From: RBC074 sp964470555
Lineage (GTDB): Bacteria > Acidobacteriota > Blastocatellia > RBC074
Assembly: GCA_964470555.1 (NCBI GenBank)
Contig: CAYYDG010000011.1
Location: forward strand, 1-64,000
Direction of reading: 5' to 3'
Length of the DNA stretch: 64,000 bases
The translations under genes and the position numbers were made by a program. The notes under the pieces were generated by a model. It saw only the letters and a list, made by a program, of their open reading frames with translations, did not search any database and was not told the DNA's origin. Shown here one piece after another: positions 7,841-17,643 of the stretch. Position 1 is the stretch's first letter, and every line of letters starts with the position of its first letter.

Positions 7841-9766
7841 ATGAACGAAAAGAAAAAAGCTCAGGAAGTTTCTCGCAGAAAGTTCATCACCAAAGCAGCC
7901 GTCGGAGTCGGAGCCACTGCGGCCTCCGCGTTCGGCGAATCCGAACCGCAACCAGCCGCAGAAAATCCAATCAAAATTCCTGCTGAATTCACCCAAGCCG
8001 CACAGGCGCAACCGGTCAAAGCCGCCTTTCCGATGACCGGCGCACAGGTGTTTGCTCGCGTGTGCAAGGAAGAAGGATTGGCCGCTCTGTTTTCCTGTCC
8101 GGGAAATTACAGCGTCGTCAATGCCATCGCCATCGAAGGCATTCCGACCTATTCCGGTCGTCACGAAGGAACGATGGCGCACGCCGCCGACGCCTTTTGC
8201 CGCATTACCGGCGAAATCGCCGCTGCTTCGGGAACTGAAGGACCTGGGTTCACCGATATGATTTGCGCGATTGCCGCCGCCAATGCAGCGCGTTCGCCTG
8301 TGCTGGTGTTGGCGTCGAACATGTCGCTGTACACCGAAGACACCGAAGCGGGTATTCAGCTTGGTTATCAACAACCGACCACCGAAGGGTTGAGAAAATA
8401 CGGCAAACGATTGATTACTCCGGCGCGCGTTCACGAATACGCTGCGTATGCGTTTCGCCAGTTGCGGTCGGGAATTCCTCGCCCGGTGCATATTGATTTC
8501 CCCAGCGAAGTGTATCGCGCACAGTTCAAGACGGCGGGTGATCTGGCGTATTTCCACGACAAGTCGAAATATCGCACGACGGCCAAACCGCATCCCGGAG
8601 CAAAGGACGTGGCTGCCGCGATTGATCTGTTGAAGCAGGCCGAGCGCCCGATCATCGTTTCCAGCAATGGGGTCTTTTACAGTCGCGCCTGGGACGCGCT
8701 GAAACGGTTGGCTGAAAAAGCGCAGATTCCAGTGGTCGAATCCGGCGCAATGAAAGGACAGTTTTCCGATGCTTCGCCGCTGTCGGCCAATGCCGCTCCC
8801 AGCGCGCTGGCCAGCGCCGACGTCGTGGCGCTGGTTGGGCAATACTGCATGCCCACGGTGGGCGAATTCGCGTTTGGCCCCGACGCCAAATACATTCGCA
8901 TTGATCCTTGCGCCGAAGACATTGGCCGCAACCTGCCGATTGATGTCGGCATGGTCAGTTGTGAAAAAGCCGCGCTCGAAGCTCTGGCCGACGCCATTCC
9001 TGCGATGAAGCACGACGCCTGGATCGCCGAAATCGCCGCCGCGCGCAAAAAGTTCGAAGACGAAAACGAATCGTTTTACCAGCAAGGTTTCAGTTACAAA
9101 GACGCTGTTCATCCGGCGGTGATTGCCAAAGAGTTGGCCGATTTCATGTATCGCGGCAAGCTGCCGAAAGAACAAACGACCTTTGTTTCCGGCGGTTATG
9201 GCATTGCGCGGTACGTTCGGCGCTGGCTGCGTGGCTATCGTCCCGGCCAGATCATGAATGGCGCGTATCAATACGGAGCCATCGGCCCCGACGTTGGTTA
9301 TGCTTTCGGGGTCAGCGCCGCCGTGCAACTCGGCGTCAGCGTGCAATCGGCCTACAAAGGCGCTCCGGTGATTGCTGTCACCGGCGACGCAGGATTTGGT
9401 TACACGGCGATGGAACTGGAAACGGCGTCGAAATATCGCATGCCGATGATCGTCATCGTTTACAACAACAATGCCTGGGGAACGTGGTCGGGCAACGCGC
9501 GCAATCCTGTCACCGGAGCGTTGCACTTGTTTCAGGAAAACGTACGCTACGACAAAGTCGGCGAAGCCCTCGGCGCTCACGGCGAATACGTCACCAAACC
9601 CGAAGACTTCCGCCCGGCGCTGGATCGCTGTTACCAAATCGCCGTCAAGGAAAGCCGCCCGTCGGTCATTAATTGCCAGGCGAAAAAAGAATTCTGGGTG
9701 AGGTCGCAATACGCGCCAGGATTTCTGGGCACAGTCGAACCGGGCTGTATGTCGTACAACCATTGA
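7841..9766 (+). CDS. Tat-exported thiamine-pyrophosphate enzyme (acetolactate synthase-like)
   Basis: A 641-residue protein of the ThDP-dependent decarboxylase/synthase superfamily. The N terminus carries a twin-arginine signal (SRRKFITKAAVGVGATAAS), predicting folded export through Tat. The N-terminal Pyr domain has the conserved glutamate in SGRHEGTMAHAADA. The C-terminal PP domain has ITGDAGFG ... YNNNAWG, the GDG-x25-NN cofactor motif. The order Pyr, central, PP matches acetolactate synthase and oxalyl-CoA or benzoylformate decarboxylase relatives. A ThDP enzyme with a Tat signal is unusual, because ThDP is normally a cytoplasmic cofactor. The start has AGGAGCGGCT just upstream; a longer frame from 7706 would put the Tat signal internally. 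Substrate unknown. Confidence 0.82.
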   Translation: MNEKKKAQEVSRRKFITKAAVGVGATAASAFGESEPQPAAENPIKIPAEFTQAAQAQPVKAAFPMTGAQVFARVCKEEGLAALFSCPGNYSVVNAIAIEGIPTYSGRHEGTMAHAADAFCRITGEIAAASGTEGPGFTDMICAIAAANAARSPVLVLASNMSLYTEDTEAGIQLGYQQPTTEGLRKYGKRLITPARVHEYAAYAFRQLRSGIPRPVHIDFPSEVYRAQFKTAGDLAYFHDKSKYRTTAKPHPGAKDVAAAIDLLKQAERPIIVSSNGVFYSRAWDALKRLAEKAQIPVVESGAMKGQFSDASPLSANAAPSALASADVVALVGQYCMPTVGEFAFGPDAKYIRIDPCAEDIGRNLPIDVGMVSCEKAALEALADAIPAMKHDAWIAEIAAARKKFEDENESFYQQGFSYKDAVHPAVIAKELADFMYRGKLPKEQTTFVSGGYGIARYVRRWLRGYRPGQIMNGAYQYGAIGPDVGYAFGVSAAVQLGVSVQSAYKGAPVIAVTGDAGFGYTAMELETASKYRMPMIVIVYNNNAWGTWSGNARNPVTGALHLFQENVRYDKVGEALGAHGEYVTKPEDFRPALDRCYQIAVKESRPSVINCQAKKEFWVRSQYAPGFLGTVEPGCMSYNH

Positions 9767-9800
9767 ACGGACAATTTAGTGACAAGGTGATTGGTGTAAT

Positions 9801-9998
9801 ATGCCCAGGAAAATCAGGGAATTGATTCAGGCGCTTGAAGCCGCAGGATTTGTGAGCCGAGGCGGAAAAGGAAGCCATCGAAATTTCGTACATCCCAAAG
9901 TTGCCAAGCCCGTAACCATCTCTGGCAAAACCGGAGATGATGCAAAGCAATATCAAGAAAAGGCTGTTGAGGCCGCAATCGAGGAGTCGAAGAAATGA
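9801..9998 (+). CDS. hicA: HicA family toxin (mRNA interferase)
   Basis: A 65-residue protein with the HicA fold signature: IRELIQALEAAGF, then GGKGSHRNFVHP with the catalytic His in SHRNF, then a PVTISGK strand. HicA toxins are double-stranded-RNA-binding-domain-like ribonucleases that cleave mRNA until bound by HicB. The gene overlaps the next one by four bases (ATGA), the normal arrangement for a hicAB operon. It lies 34 bases after the ThDP gene, which may be read-through related but is more likely an independent insertion. Confidence 0.85.
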   Translation: MPRKIRELIQALEAAGFVSRGGKGSHRNFVHPKVAKPVTISGKTGDDAKQYQEKAVEAAIEESKK

Positions 9999-10234
9999 AA
10001 GAAAGTAGTCGCTATATCAAAATCGTCGAATGGTCTGATGAAGATCAGTGCTTTGTTGGAAGCTGTCCGGGACTGTTTTACGGTGGTTGCCACGGCGATG
10101 ATGAGCAAGAAGTCTTTGTGGAGCTATGTGAGATGGTGGAAGAAGTCATAGAGCTTTACAAAGCTGACGCAAAGCAATTACCGCCGCCGACCTCTGGCAG
10201 GGATTATGCCAACTGGATTCAGAAAGCTGCCTAA
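9995..10234 (+). CDS. hicB: HicB family antitoxin
   Basis: A 79-residue acidic protein with the partial RNase-H-like fold of HicB: IVEWSDEDQCFVGSCPGLFYGGCHGD near the N terminus, then a helix (VFVELCEMVEEVIELY). It lacks a C-terminal helix-turn-helix or ribbon-helix-helix domain, so it belongs to the short HicB type, and self-repression of the operon would need another factor. It is translationally coupled to hicA by a four-base overlap. Its acidic charge fits binding to the basic toxin. Confidence 0.8.
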   Translation: MKESSRYIKIVEWSDEDQCFVGSCPGLFYGGCHGDDEQEVFVELCEMVEEVIELYKADAKQLPPPTSGRDYANWIQKAA

Positions 10235-10256
10235 CTTTTGTATGAAGGAGAGTTCA

Positions 10257-11093
10257 ATGCAGTTTGGAGCTACGATTTTCATCACAGAGTATTCGATCCG
10301 GCCTGATGAGCTTGGCCGCGAGATGGAAGCGCGCAGCTTTGAATCGTTGTGGATTCCCGAACACACGCACATTCCGGCCAGTCGTCGCACGCCGTATCCT
10401 GCGGGCGGAGACCTGCCCAAAGAATACTGGCACACCTACGATCCGTTTTTGGCGTTGACGGCGGCGGCAATGACAACGACGAAATTGAAACTGGCGACGG
10501 GAATTTGTCTGGTCATCGAACGCGATCCGATTGTCACCGCCAAAGAAGTCGCCACGCTCGATCGGTTGTCGAACGGCAGAGCGATTTTCGGCATCGGCGG
10601 CGGATGGAACGCCGAAGAAATGGAAAATCACGGAACCGAATACAAATCGCGCTGGCGGTTGTTGCGCGAACGTGTGTTGGCGATGAAGGAAATATGGACG
10701 AAGGACGAAGCGGAGTTTCACGGCGAATTCGTCAATTTCGATCCGATCTGGTCGTATCCGAAACCTGTGCAGAAACCGCATCCGCCTATTTTGATGGGAG
10801 GCAGCGGCGCGACGACCTTTGATCGCGTCGTCGAATACTGCGACGGTTGGATGCCGATAGCCATGCGACCGAGCGAGCTTCAGGAAAAGATTCCTGTGCT
10901 GAAACGACAGGCCGAAGCCGCCGGACGCGATCCCAATTCGATTTCGGTTTCGATCTTCGCCGCCAAACCCGACCGCTCCGTGATCGAAAAAATGGAGGCC
11001 GCCGGAGTCAGCCGCGTAGTCTTTCTGTTGCCGCCTGCGGATCGAGAAACGATTTTGCCTTTGCTGGATCAGTACGCCGAATTGATGAAATGA
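10257..11093 (+). CDS. LLM-class F420-dependent oxidoreductase
   Basis: A 278-residue TIM-barrel protein of the luciferase-like monooxygenase superfamily. Typical blocks are SLWIPEHTHIP near residue 30, LATGICLV, AKEVATLDRLSNGR.IFGIGGGWN, and KPHPPILMGGSG. These match the F420-dependent subgroup (TIGR03619-like). It probably transfers hydride between F420 or FMN and an unknown organic substrate in the cytoplasm. The start at 10257 has AAGGAGAG seven bases upstream. The stop overlaps the next start (ATGA at 11090), so the downstream unknown gene is translationally coupled. Confidence 0.85.
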   Translation: MQFGATIFITEYSIRPDELGREMEARSFESLWIPEHTHIPASRRTPYPAGGDLPKEYWHTYDPFLALTAAAMTTTKLKLATGICLVIERDPIVTAKEVATLDRLSNGRAIFGIGGGWNAEEMENHGTEYKSRWRLLRERVLAMKEIWTKDEAEFHGEFVNFDPIWSYPKPVQKPHPPILMGGSGATTFDRVVEYCDGWMPIAMRPSELQEKIPVLKRQAEAAGRDPNSISVSIFAAKPDRSVIEKMEAAGVSRVVFLLPPADRETILPLLDQYAELMK

Positions 11094-11551
11094 GCAGCAA
11101 GTCTTTGCAAATTGTTCGGGACGTTTTGCAGGCGTATGCCGATCGAGGCGTGTTTCGTGGATTCAGCGAACTTAAACCGGGCAGATTCCAATTCGTCTGG
11201 ATGATTCATCACCAGATGGAATTGGTGGTGGACACGGCCAGACACGAATTGCGGTTCAAACAGTTGCTGCCCGGAGTTCCGGCGAAATCGGAGTTGTATG
11301 CTGACCTGAAACATTTCGTCGCCGAACGGCATGACCGACAATTGCCCGAACATCGCCGCGTGGATCGTCGCCGAGCCGAAGTAGGTTGTTTCAATCGTGG
11401 CGGCGTGGTTTCGATTTCGCTGAAGGTCAAAAACAATCAGTACGCGTACGGCGCGAATCGCATCGTCAATCTGGTGCATGAATTGTTCGTGCATTTGCGC
11501 CAGACGCATCCTGACTATCTGGTGGAGAATTTTGATGTTCCTCAAGAATAA
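11090..11551 (+). CDS. Conserved-looking protein of unknown function
   Basis: A 153-residue soluble protein that I do not recognise. It contains strands and helices such as LQIVRDVLQAYADRG, FVWMIHHQMELVVDT, RRAEVGCFNRGGVVS and IVNLVHELFVHLRQ. There is no signal peptide or membrane segment. It overlaps the LLM gene by four bases and the downstream cytochrome gene by seventeen, so the three are almost certainly one operon. Its basic middle region and conserved aromatic residues could suit a cofactor or nucleic-acid partner, but that is speculation. Confidence 0.65.
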   Translation: MSSKSLQIVRDVLQAYADRGVFRGFSELKPGRFQFVWMIHHQMELVVDTARHELRFKQLLPGVPAKSELYADLKHFVAERHDRQLPEHRRVDRRRAEVGCFNRGGVVSISLKVKNNQYAYGANRIVNLVHELFVHLRQTHPDYLVENFDVPQE

Positions 11552-11996
11552 GTTCGCCGTTCGCGGTTCACTGTTCGCAGCCAATCGGTTCATTGGCGCG
11601 AGTTTCGCTATCGTCGCGCTTTTGTTTGGGCTGGGAGGCGGGATTGGCTCAGCCAGGTTCACGCAAGAACCCAAACGCAACGTAGAAGCCCAGAAGCTGA
11701 AGAACCCCGAACCGGCCAACGACGAATCGGTGGAGACCGGTAAGAAACTGTATCAGCGTCATTGCGCTTCGTGTCACGGCCCGCAAGGCAAAGGCGATGG
11801 CAGTCTGGCGCTGGCTGGTGGAACGCCTTCGGATTTGACCGACGAGACGTGGGATTTCGGTTCGACGGACGGAGAAATCTTCGTCGTCATTCGCGACGGC
11901 GTGTCCACGGACATGCTGGCGTACAAAGACAAGATGACCGACAAACAGATTTGGCAGATCGTTCATTACCTGCGCAGCATCGGTCCCAAAAAGTAA
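11535..11996 (+). CDS. Membrane-anchored c-type cytochrome
   Basis: A 153-residue protein with an N-terminal hydrophobic segment (about residues 17-38, signal or anchor) and a single class I cytochrome c domain. The haem attachment site is CASCH, within LYQRHCASCHGPQGKGDG, and a distal methionine is available in STDMLAYKDKM. It would carry electrons outside the cytoplasmic membrane. It overlaps the previous gene by 17 bases. Pairing with an F420-type LLM gene is not a standard operon, so the electron partner is unknown. Confidence 0.85.
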   Translation: MFLKNKFAVRGSLFAANRFIGASFAIVALLFGLGGGIGSARFTQEPKRNVEAQKLKNPEPANDESVETGKKLYQRHCASCHGPQGKGDGSLALAGGTPSDLTDETWDFGSTDGEIFVVIRDGVSTDMLAYKDKMTDKQIWQIVHYLRSIGPKK

Positions 11997-12020
11997 ACCA
12001 GCCAACCAGCTTGTTTTGCC

Positions 12021-13289
12021 TCAAAAGAACGTTTGATACAGGTCAAGGACTTCATAATCGTCGCTGACCACCGGCAACACTCGCCATTTGTCGAATGCCA
12101 GGCACGGATGCGAAATTCCGCAGCAAACCAGATCGCCCACCTGCAACTGCTCTTCGCCGCTCAAATCCAGGTAAGCGTGTTGATCGTTCAGATTGACGAT
12201 TTTGGCATTCGGCAAAGGTCGCGCCGCGCTGAGCGGGGCGCCTTCGGAAAGCGCAAGCAACGGCACGGGCATGCCGGAACAATACGAAGCGTCGCGTTTG
12301 CCGAAGGACAAATACGCGCGTCGGGCTTCGGGAATGGAAAGCACATACGACCACAACTCCATCGCCGGTTTGAACGCGGGAATCGAATGTTCGGATCGCG
12401 CCAACGCCGCAGCTTGTTTGCGGTCGTACATGCCGTGATCGTGCGTGACGTAACAGCCACTGCGAATGACAACGCGGAAGTTTTCAGTCAGCGGCGCGGC
12501 CACGCGCTGCACACGATCCAGAAAGGCGCTGCCGCCAACGCTGAACAACGGCAATTCGTTGCCGGAAAAATTCTGTCGCACAACTCCCGCCAACGAAGCC
12601 AAACCATTCAGAAATTCATCCACGATTTGCGCCTCTTCGTCGCCAGTAGCCGCGCTGGCCAATCCTTCAAACGCTTCGACGCCGCAAACTTTCAACAGCG
12701 GATGTTTGGCCGCTTCGGCAAACACGGCCAAACCGTCGGCTTGCGACCGCACGCCGGTGCGCCATCCGTTGCGCCCCCATTCGACCAAGACGTTGATCGA
12801 ACGTCCCGCGCCGTATCGCTTCAAACCATCGGCCAGATGTCTGACGCTGGCGACGCTGTCCACCAGACAATAAAACTCCACGAAGCCGTAGCTGTTGATG
12901 GCCTCCGCCAGTGAACGCAGGTTCGACGCCCCGGCAATCTGGTTGGCAATCACTATTCGTTTGACGCCGGCGTTCAGACAAACCATCGCCTGCGACACCG
13001 AAGCGACGGTCATCGCCCAGGCTCCGTGCTGAAACTGCCGCGCGAAAATCTGCGGACACATGGTCGTTTTGCCGTGCGGAGCCAACAGGAAATTGTTCGC
13101 CGCGCACCAATCGGCCATCGCCTGCAAGTTGTGGGCGAGCGCCGATTCTTTCAGCGTCATCAACGGAAACGGCAAATCTCCGTTGAGCAGATTCCATCGT
13201 TTAGCGGCGATGTCGGCGGACGAAACTTGCGCGCCATACGGCAAGCCTTTGGTCGTGTGATCGAGTGAGAGTGATTTAGGTTGAATCAT
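12021..13289 (-). CDS. PLP enzyme of the D-threonine aldolase / D-serine dehydratase-like family
   Basis: A 422-residue protein with an alanine-racemase-like N-terminal barrel. LLAPHGKTTMCP holds the lysine that binds pyridoxal phosphate, and the C-terminal beta domain contains a metal-type CCGISHPC segment. The fold matches D-threonine aldolase and eukaryotic-type D-serine dehydratase relatives, which use PLP and a divalent metal to split D-beta-hydroxy amino acids. The start ATG at 13289 is preceded by AAAAGGAAC. A longer open frame to 13649 runs through the paired palindrome at 13325-13433 and is rejected. It is convergent with the cytochrome operon. Confidence 0.8.
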   Translation of the reverse strand: MIQPKSLSLDHTTKGLPYGAQVSSADIAAKRWNLLNGDLPFPLMTLKESALAHNLQAMADWCAANNFLLAPHGKTTMCPQIFARQFQHGAWAMTVASVSQAMVCLNAGVKRIVIANQIAGASNLRSLAEAINSYGFVEFYCLVDSVASVRHLADGLKRYGAGRSINVLVEWGRNGWRTGVRSQADGLAVFAEAAKHPLLKVCGVEAFEGLASAATGDEEAQIVDEFLNGLASLAGVVRQNFSGNELPLFSVGGSAFLDRVQRVAAPLTENFRVVIRSGCYVTHDHGMYDRKQAAALARSEHSIPAFKPAMELWSYVLSIPEARRAYLSFGKRDASYCSGMPVPLLALSEGAPLSAARPLPNAKIVNLNDQHAYLDLSGEEQLQVGDLVCCGISHPCLAFDKWRVLPVVSDDYEVLDLYQTFF

Positions 13290-13324
13290 GGAAGTTCCTT
13301 TTGATGAAAGTAAACGATAGGCTG

Positions 13325-13433
13325 AGTTGCGCAAACTGTCCAGTTTGCGGTTTTCAGCGGTCGGCGAATTTGGGAACTCAGCCTTTGCGAAGGCGTGACC
13401 AAGGGCAACGCAAACTGGACAGTTTGCGCAACT
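13325..13433. repeat. Paired palindromic element (REP/BIME-like)
   Basis: Two 25-bp arms at 13325-13349 and 13409-13433 are perfect reverse complements, separated by 59 bases. Each arm contains the near-palindrome GCAAACTGTCCAGTTTGC, so the whole is an inverted pair of palindromes. The same architecture with a different core occurs at 22557-22634. It lies between two divergent genes, 35 bases upstream of the leftward gene's start. Confidence 0.8.
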
Positions 13434-13498
13434 TCGGTGTAAATCACTTTCACAAGTCCAACTCAACCCGAAACCGAATCGAAGAAAAGGAGAACCGC

Positions 13499-15082
13499 AT
13501 GAAGATCGCAACCAAACTGTTAGTTGGCGTTGTGCTGGCGCTTTCGGCGTTGATTTACGGCCACGCTCAAACCCAAAAAAATTCGCCACCCGAAGAAGAA
13601 CGCTGGCAATCCATTTTTGACGGCAAGACGCTGAACGGTTGGAAACCATCCGCTCCGGGATTTTTCACCGTCGAAGACGGAGCCATCACCGGCAGAGCTT
13701 CGCGCGAACAAACCCAATCGCCAGTGTTCATCGTTTGGGAAGGCGGCAAGGTCAAAGATTTCCGGCTGCGCTTTCGGTGTCGGTTAGGCGGAACATTGAA
13801 TCATGCCAAGATTCATTTTCGCGCTCAGGTAAGCGCTAAAGCTATCACTGATAGTTATCAGGCTGATTTTTCAGATTTCTTTGAAGGGCTGAACGAAACT
13901 CGTCAGCCAGGCAAATACCCACACGGAAAATTGGCTGGTTCTGGCGAAAGTAATCTGCTGAAAGATGGTAGTGACAAGATCGAAACTCACTTGGGCGACA
14001 AATTGTTTGAGTGGAATAAAGTCAAGTACTGGACAGAGTACGAGCTTCGAGCTATTGGTGGACACATCATTATTGAAGTCGGTGGCGTCAAAGTTTCCGA
14101 ATTTATTGACCAACGGAAAGAAAGGCGCTCTCAGCCGGGAGCCATCGCTATTTCTCTCCATGCTTTCGGCGACATGGAATTTCAGATCAAAGACATTGAG
14201 CTGAAAACGCTGCATTCGCAACCAGAAGATCATGAAACAATATTGGCCAACAGCAGGATTGCGACGATTGAAGCAATCAATAAGGAGTTAAGTTCTGGCT
14301 CCGCTGAAAAGGCGCTTGAACTGCTCAAACAAAATCCTTCGCTGGTAAATTCTCAGAATGGATCGAAACAAACGCCGCTGCACGTTGCAGCCTTGAACGG
14401 GCATAAAGATGTCGTCGCCTGGCTGGTTGCCAATGGCGCGGAGTTGAATCCGGTTGCTTACAATGGTTTTACTCCGCTGCATCTTGTCAAGACCGCAGAT
14501 GTTGCTCGCATTCTTATCAAAGCAGGCGGCAGCCTGGATGCTCTGGATTACGATCAAAAGACCCCATTGCGTTCTGCTGCACGAAACAAGAACCTTGAGG
14601 TGATGAAAGCGATTCTCGAATCCGGTTACAAGATGGATTTGATCTCGGCTATTTATCTTGGTGACTACGAGTTGATTGCCAAGCTGATTCAAGAAGACCC
14701 GAATTCCGTCAACCGATTGGCTTATCCATCTCAAGACCGTTCTGCGCGTCTTTCTGGCAACTGGTCACCATTGATGATTGCGGTTTGGCAAAAGGACAAA
14801 AAGATTGTGCAAATGCTGCTGGATGCGGGGGCTGACGTGAATGACAAAAGCAGCTTGGGGTTTTCCAGCGGCCCTCCGCGTTGCATGACAATCACTGCAT
14901 TGACCAATGCGTTGACTTTTAGAGATACGGAAATGCTTGAGTTGCTGCTTCGCCACGGGGCAAGCAAAGATATTGATTGCGGTGGCGGCGAAACTTTGAT
15001 GCAGCACCTAAAAGATCGTTATGCCGCGTACCCGCCTGAAATCATCGCCTTACTAGAAAAGGAATGGCCGAAGAAAAACTGA
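13499..15082 (+). CDS. Exported DUF1080 domain protein fused to ankyrin repeats
   Basis: A 527-residue protein with a signal peptide (MKIATKLLVG ... GHAQ). Residues of about 30-240 form a DUF1080 (3-keto-disaccharide hydrolase-like, concanavalin-type) domain beginning WQSIFDGKTLNGWK, with a DMEFQIKDIEL terminal strand. From about residue 290 onward are ankyrin repeats (for example TPLHVAALNGHKDVVAWLV, FTPLHL, TPLRSAARNKNLEVM, SPLMIAVWQKDKKIV). DUF1080 proteins are exported carbohydrate-active proteins. Fusion to ankyrin repeats is uncommon and suggests a binding partner. The start has AAAAGGAGAA just upstream. A sulfatase follows 16 bases after the stop, so the two may be co-transcribed. Confidence 0.82.
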   Translation: MKIATKLLVGVVLALSALIYGHAQTQKNSPPEEERWQSIFDGKTLNGWKPSAPGFFTVEDGAITGRASREQTQSPVFIVWEGGKVKDFRLRFRCRLGGTLNHAKIHFRAQVSAKAITDSYQADFSDFFEGLNETRQPGKYPHGKLAGSGESNLLKDGSDKIETHLGDKLFEWNKVKYWTEYELRAIGGHIIIEVGGVKVSEFIDQRKERRSQPGAIAISLHAFGDMEFQIKDIELKTLHSQPEDHETILANSRIATIEAINKELSSGSAEKALELLKQNPSLVNSQNGSKQTPLHVAALNGHKDVVAWLVANGAELNPVAYNGFTPLHLVKTADVARILIKAGGSLDALDYDQKTPLRSAARNKNLEVMKAILESGYKMDLISAIYLGDYELIAKLIQEDPNSVNRLAYPSQDRSARLSGNWSPLMIAVWQKDKKIVQMLLDAGADVNDKSSLGFSSGPPRCMTITALTNALTFRDTEMLELLLRHGASKDIDCGGGETLMQHLKDRYAAYPPEIIALLEKEWPKKN

Positions 15083-15098
15083 ACGGGATGAATCGAAA

Positions 15099-16607
<1,509 letters not shown>

Positions 16608-16610
16608 TGG

Positions 16611-17555
16611 TTATGCCGTTCGATTGGCGCGATACCAATCAATCGTTTGTCGCAAACCTTCGTCAAACCCGATGCGGGCGCGGAATCCGAACTCACGCTC
16701 GGCGCGTGAAGTGTCCAAACAGCGACGCGGCTGGCCGTCCGGCTTCGTCGCGTCCCATTCGATATGGCCAGTGAAGCCGGTCAAGCCGACAATCTTTTCC
16801 GTCAAATCCTTGATCGAAATTTCAAAGCCTGCGCCTAAGTTGACCGGTTCGGATTTGTCATAAAGTTCCGCCGCCAGCGCCAAACCTTCAGCGCAATCTT
16901 CAGCGTGCAAAAATTCGCGCGTCGCCACGCCGGTTCCCCAGCAAGTGATGTGGTCGTCGTTGCGGTCAATGGCTTCGACGCATTTGCGAATCAGCGCCGG
17001 AATGACGTGCGAACTTTCCGGGTCGAAATTGTCGCGCGGCCCGTACAGGTTCACCGGCAGCAGAAAAATCGAATTGAAACCATATTGCTGCCGATAAGCC
17101 TGCGACTGAACAAGCATCATCTTTTTTGCCAGTCCATAAGGCGCGTTGGTTTCTTCCGGGTAACCGTTCCACAACTCGTCTTCGCTGAAGGGCACGGGCG
17201 TGAATTTTGGATACGCGCAGATGGTTCCCGTGGCGACAAACTTCTTCAAACCGCGCAACCGGCCTTCTTCCATCAACTGCACGCCCATCATCAAATTGTC
17301 GTAAAAGTATTTGCCGGGATTGACGCGATTGGCTCCGATGCCGCCGACTACTGCGGCCAGATGAATGACCAAATCCGGCTGCGCGTCGTCATACAAACGG
17401 CGCACATCTTCGATGTTGACCAGATCGTAATTGCGACTGCGCGGAATGAAGATGTTTTTGACTCCGCGCTGGCGCAGCTTTTCGACGACGTACGAGCCAA
17501 GAAACCCCGCCCCGCCCGTCACTACTACTCGTTCGTAAGGAAACTTATCAGTCAT
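16611..17555 (-). CDS. fcl: GDP-L-fucose synthase
   Basis: A 314-residue short-chain dehydrogenase-type enzyme. VVVTGGAGFLGSYVVEKL near the N terminus binds NADP, and APYGLAKKM carries the catalytic Tyr-x3-Lys. The N-terminal motif SRNYDL and C-terminal NLGAGFEISIKDL match fucose synthase. It performs epimerisation and reduction of GDP-4-keto-6-deoxy-mannose to GDP-L-fucose. It lies just downstream of gmd, which makes its substrate. The ATG at 17555 fits family length; the open frame beyond it runs into a low-complexity repeat. Confidence 0.9.
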   Translation of the reverse strand: MTDKFPYERVVVTGGAGFLGSYVVEKLRQRGVKNIFIPRSRNYDLVNIEDVRRLYDDAQPDLVIHLAAVVGGIGANRVNPGKYFYDNLMMGVQLMEEGRLRGLKKFVATGTICAYPKFTPVPFSEDELWNGYPEETNAPYGLAKKMMLVQSQAYRQQYGFNSIFLLPVNLYGPRDNFDPESSHVIPALIRKCVEAIDRNDDHITCWGTGVATREFLHAEDCAEGLALAAELYDKSEPVNLGAGFEISIKDLTEKIVGLTGFTGHIEWDATKPDGQPRRCLDTSRAEREFGFRARIGFDEGLRQTIDWYRANRTA

Positions 17556-17568
17556 AAATGATGAAATC

Positions 17569-17630
17569 GGAATGATGAATGATGAATGATGAAGCCGGAA
17601 TGTAGATGGAATTTCATCCTTCATCATTCC
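17569..17630. repeat. Low-complexity inverted repeat (GATGAAT units)
   Basis: GGAATGATGAA at 17569-17579 and its complement at 17620-17630 flank several tandem ATGAATG units. It sits between gmd and fcl. It could form a hairpin in the shared transcript. No T-run follows it. Confidence 0.5.
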
Positions 17631-17643
17631 GCCTTCATCCTCT

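Noticed and set aside
7754..9763. Long open frame on the minus strand opposite the ThDP enzyme
   Set aside because: Shadow of codon bias; the plus-strand protein has full catalytic motifs and a good ribosome binding site.
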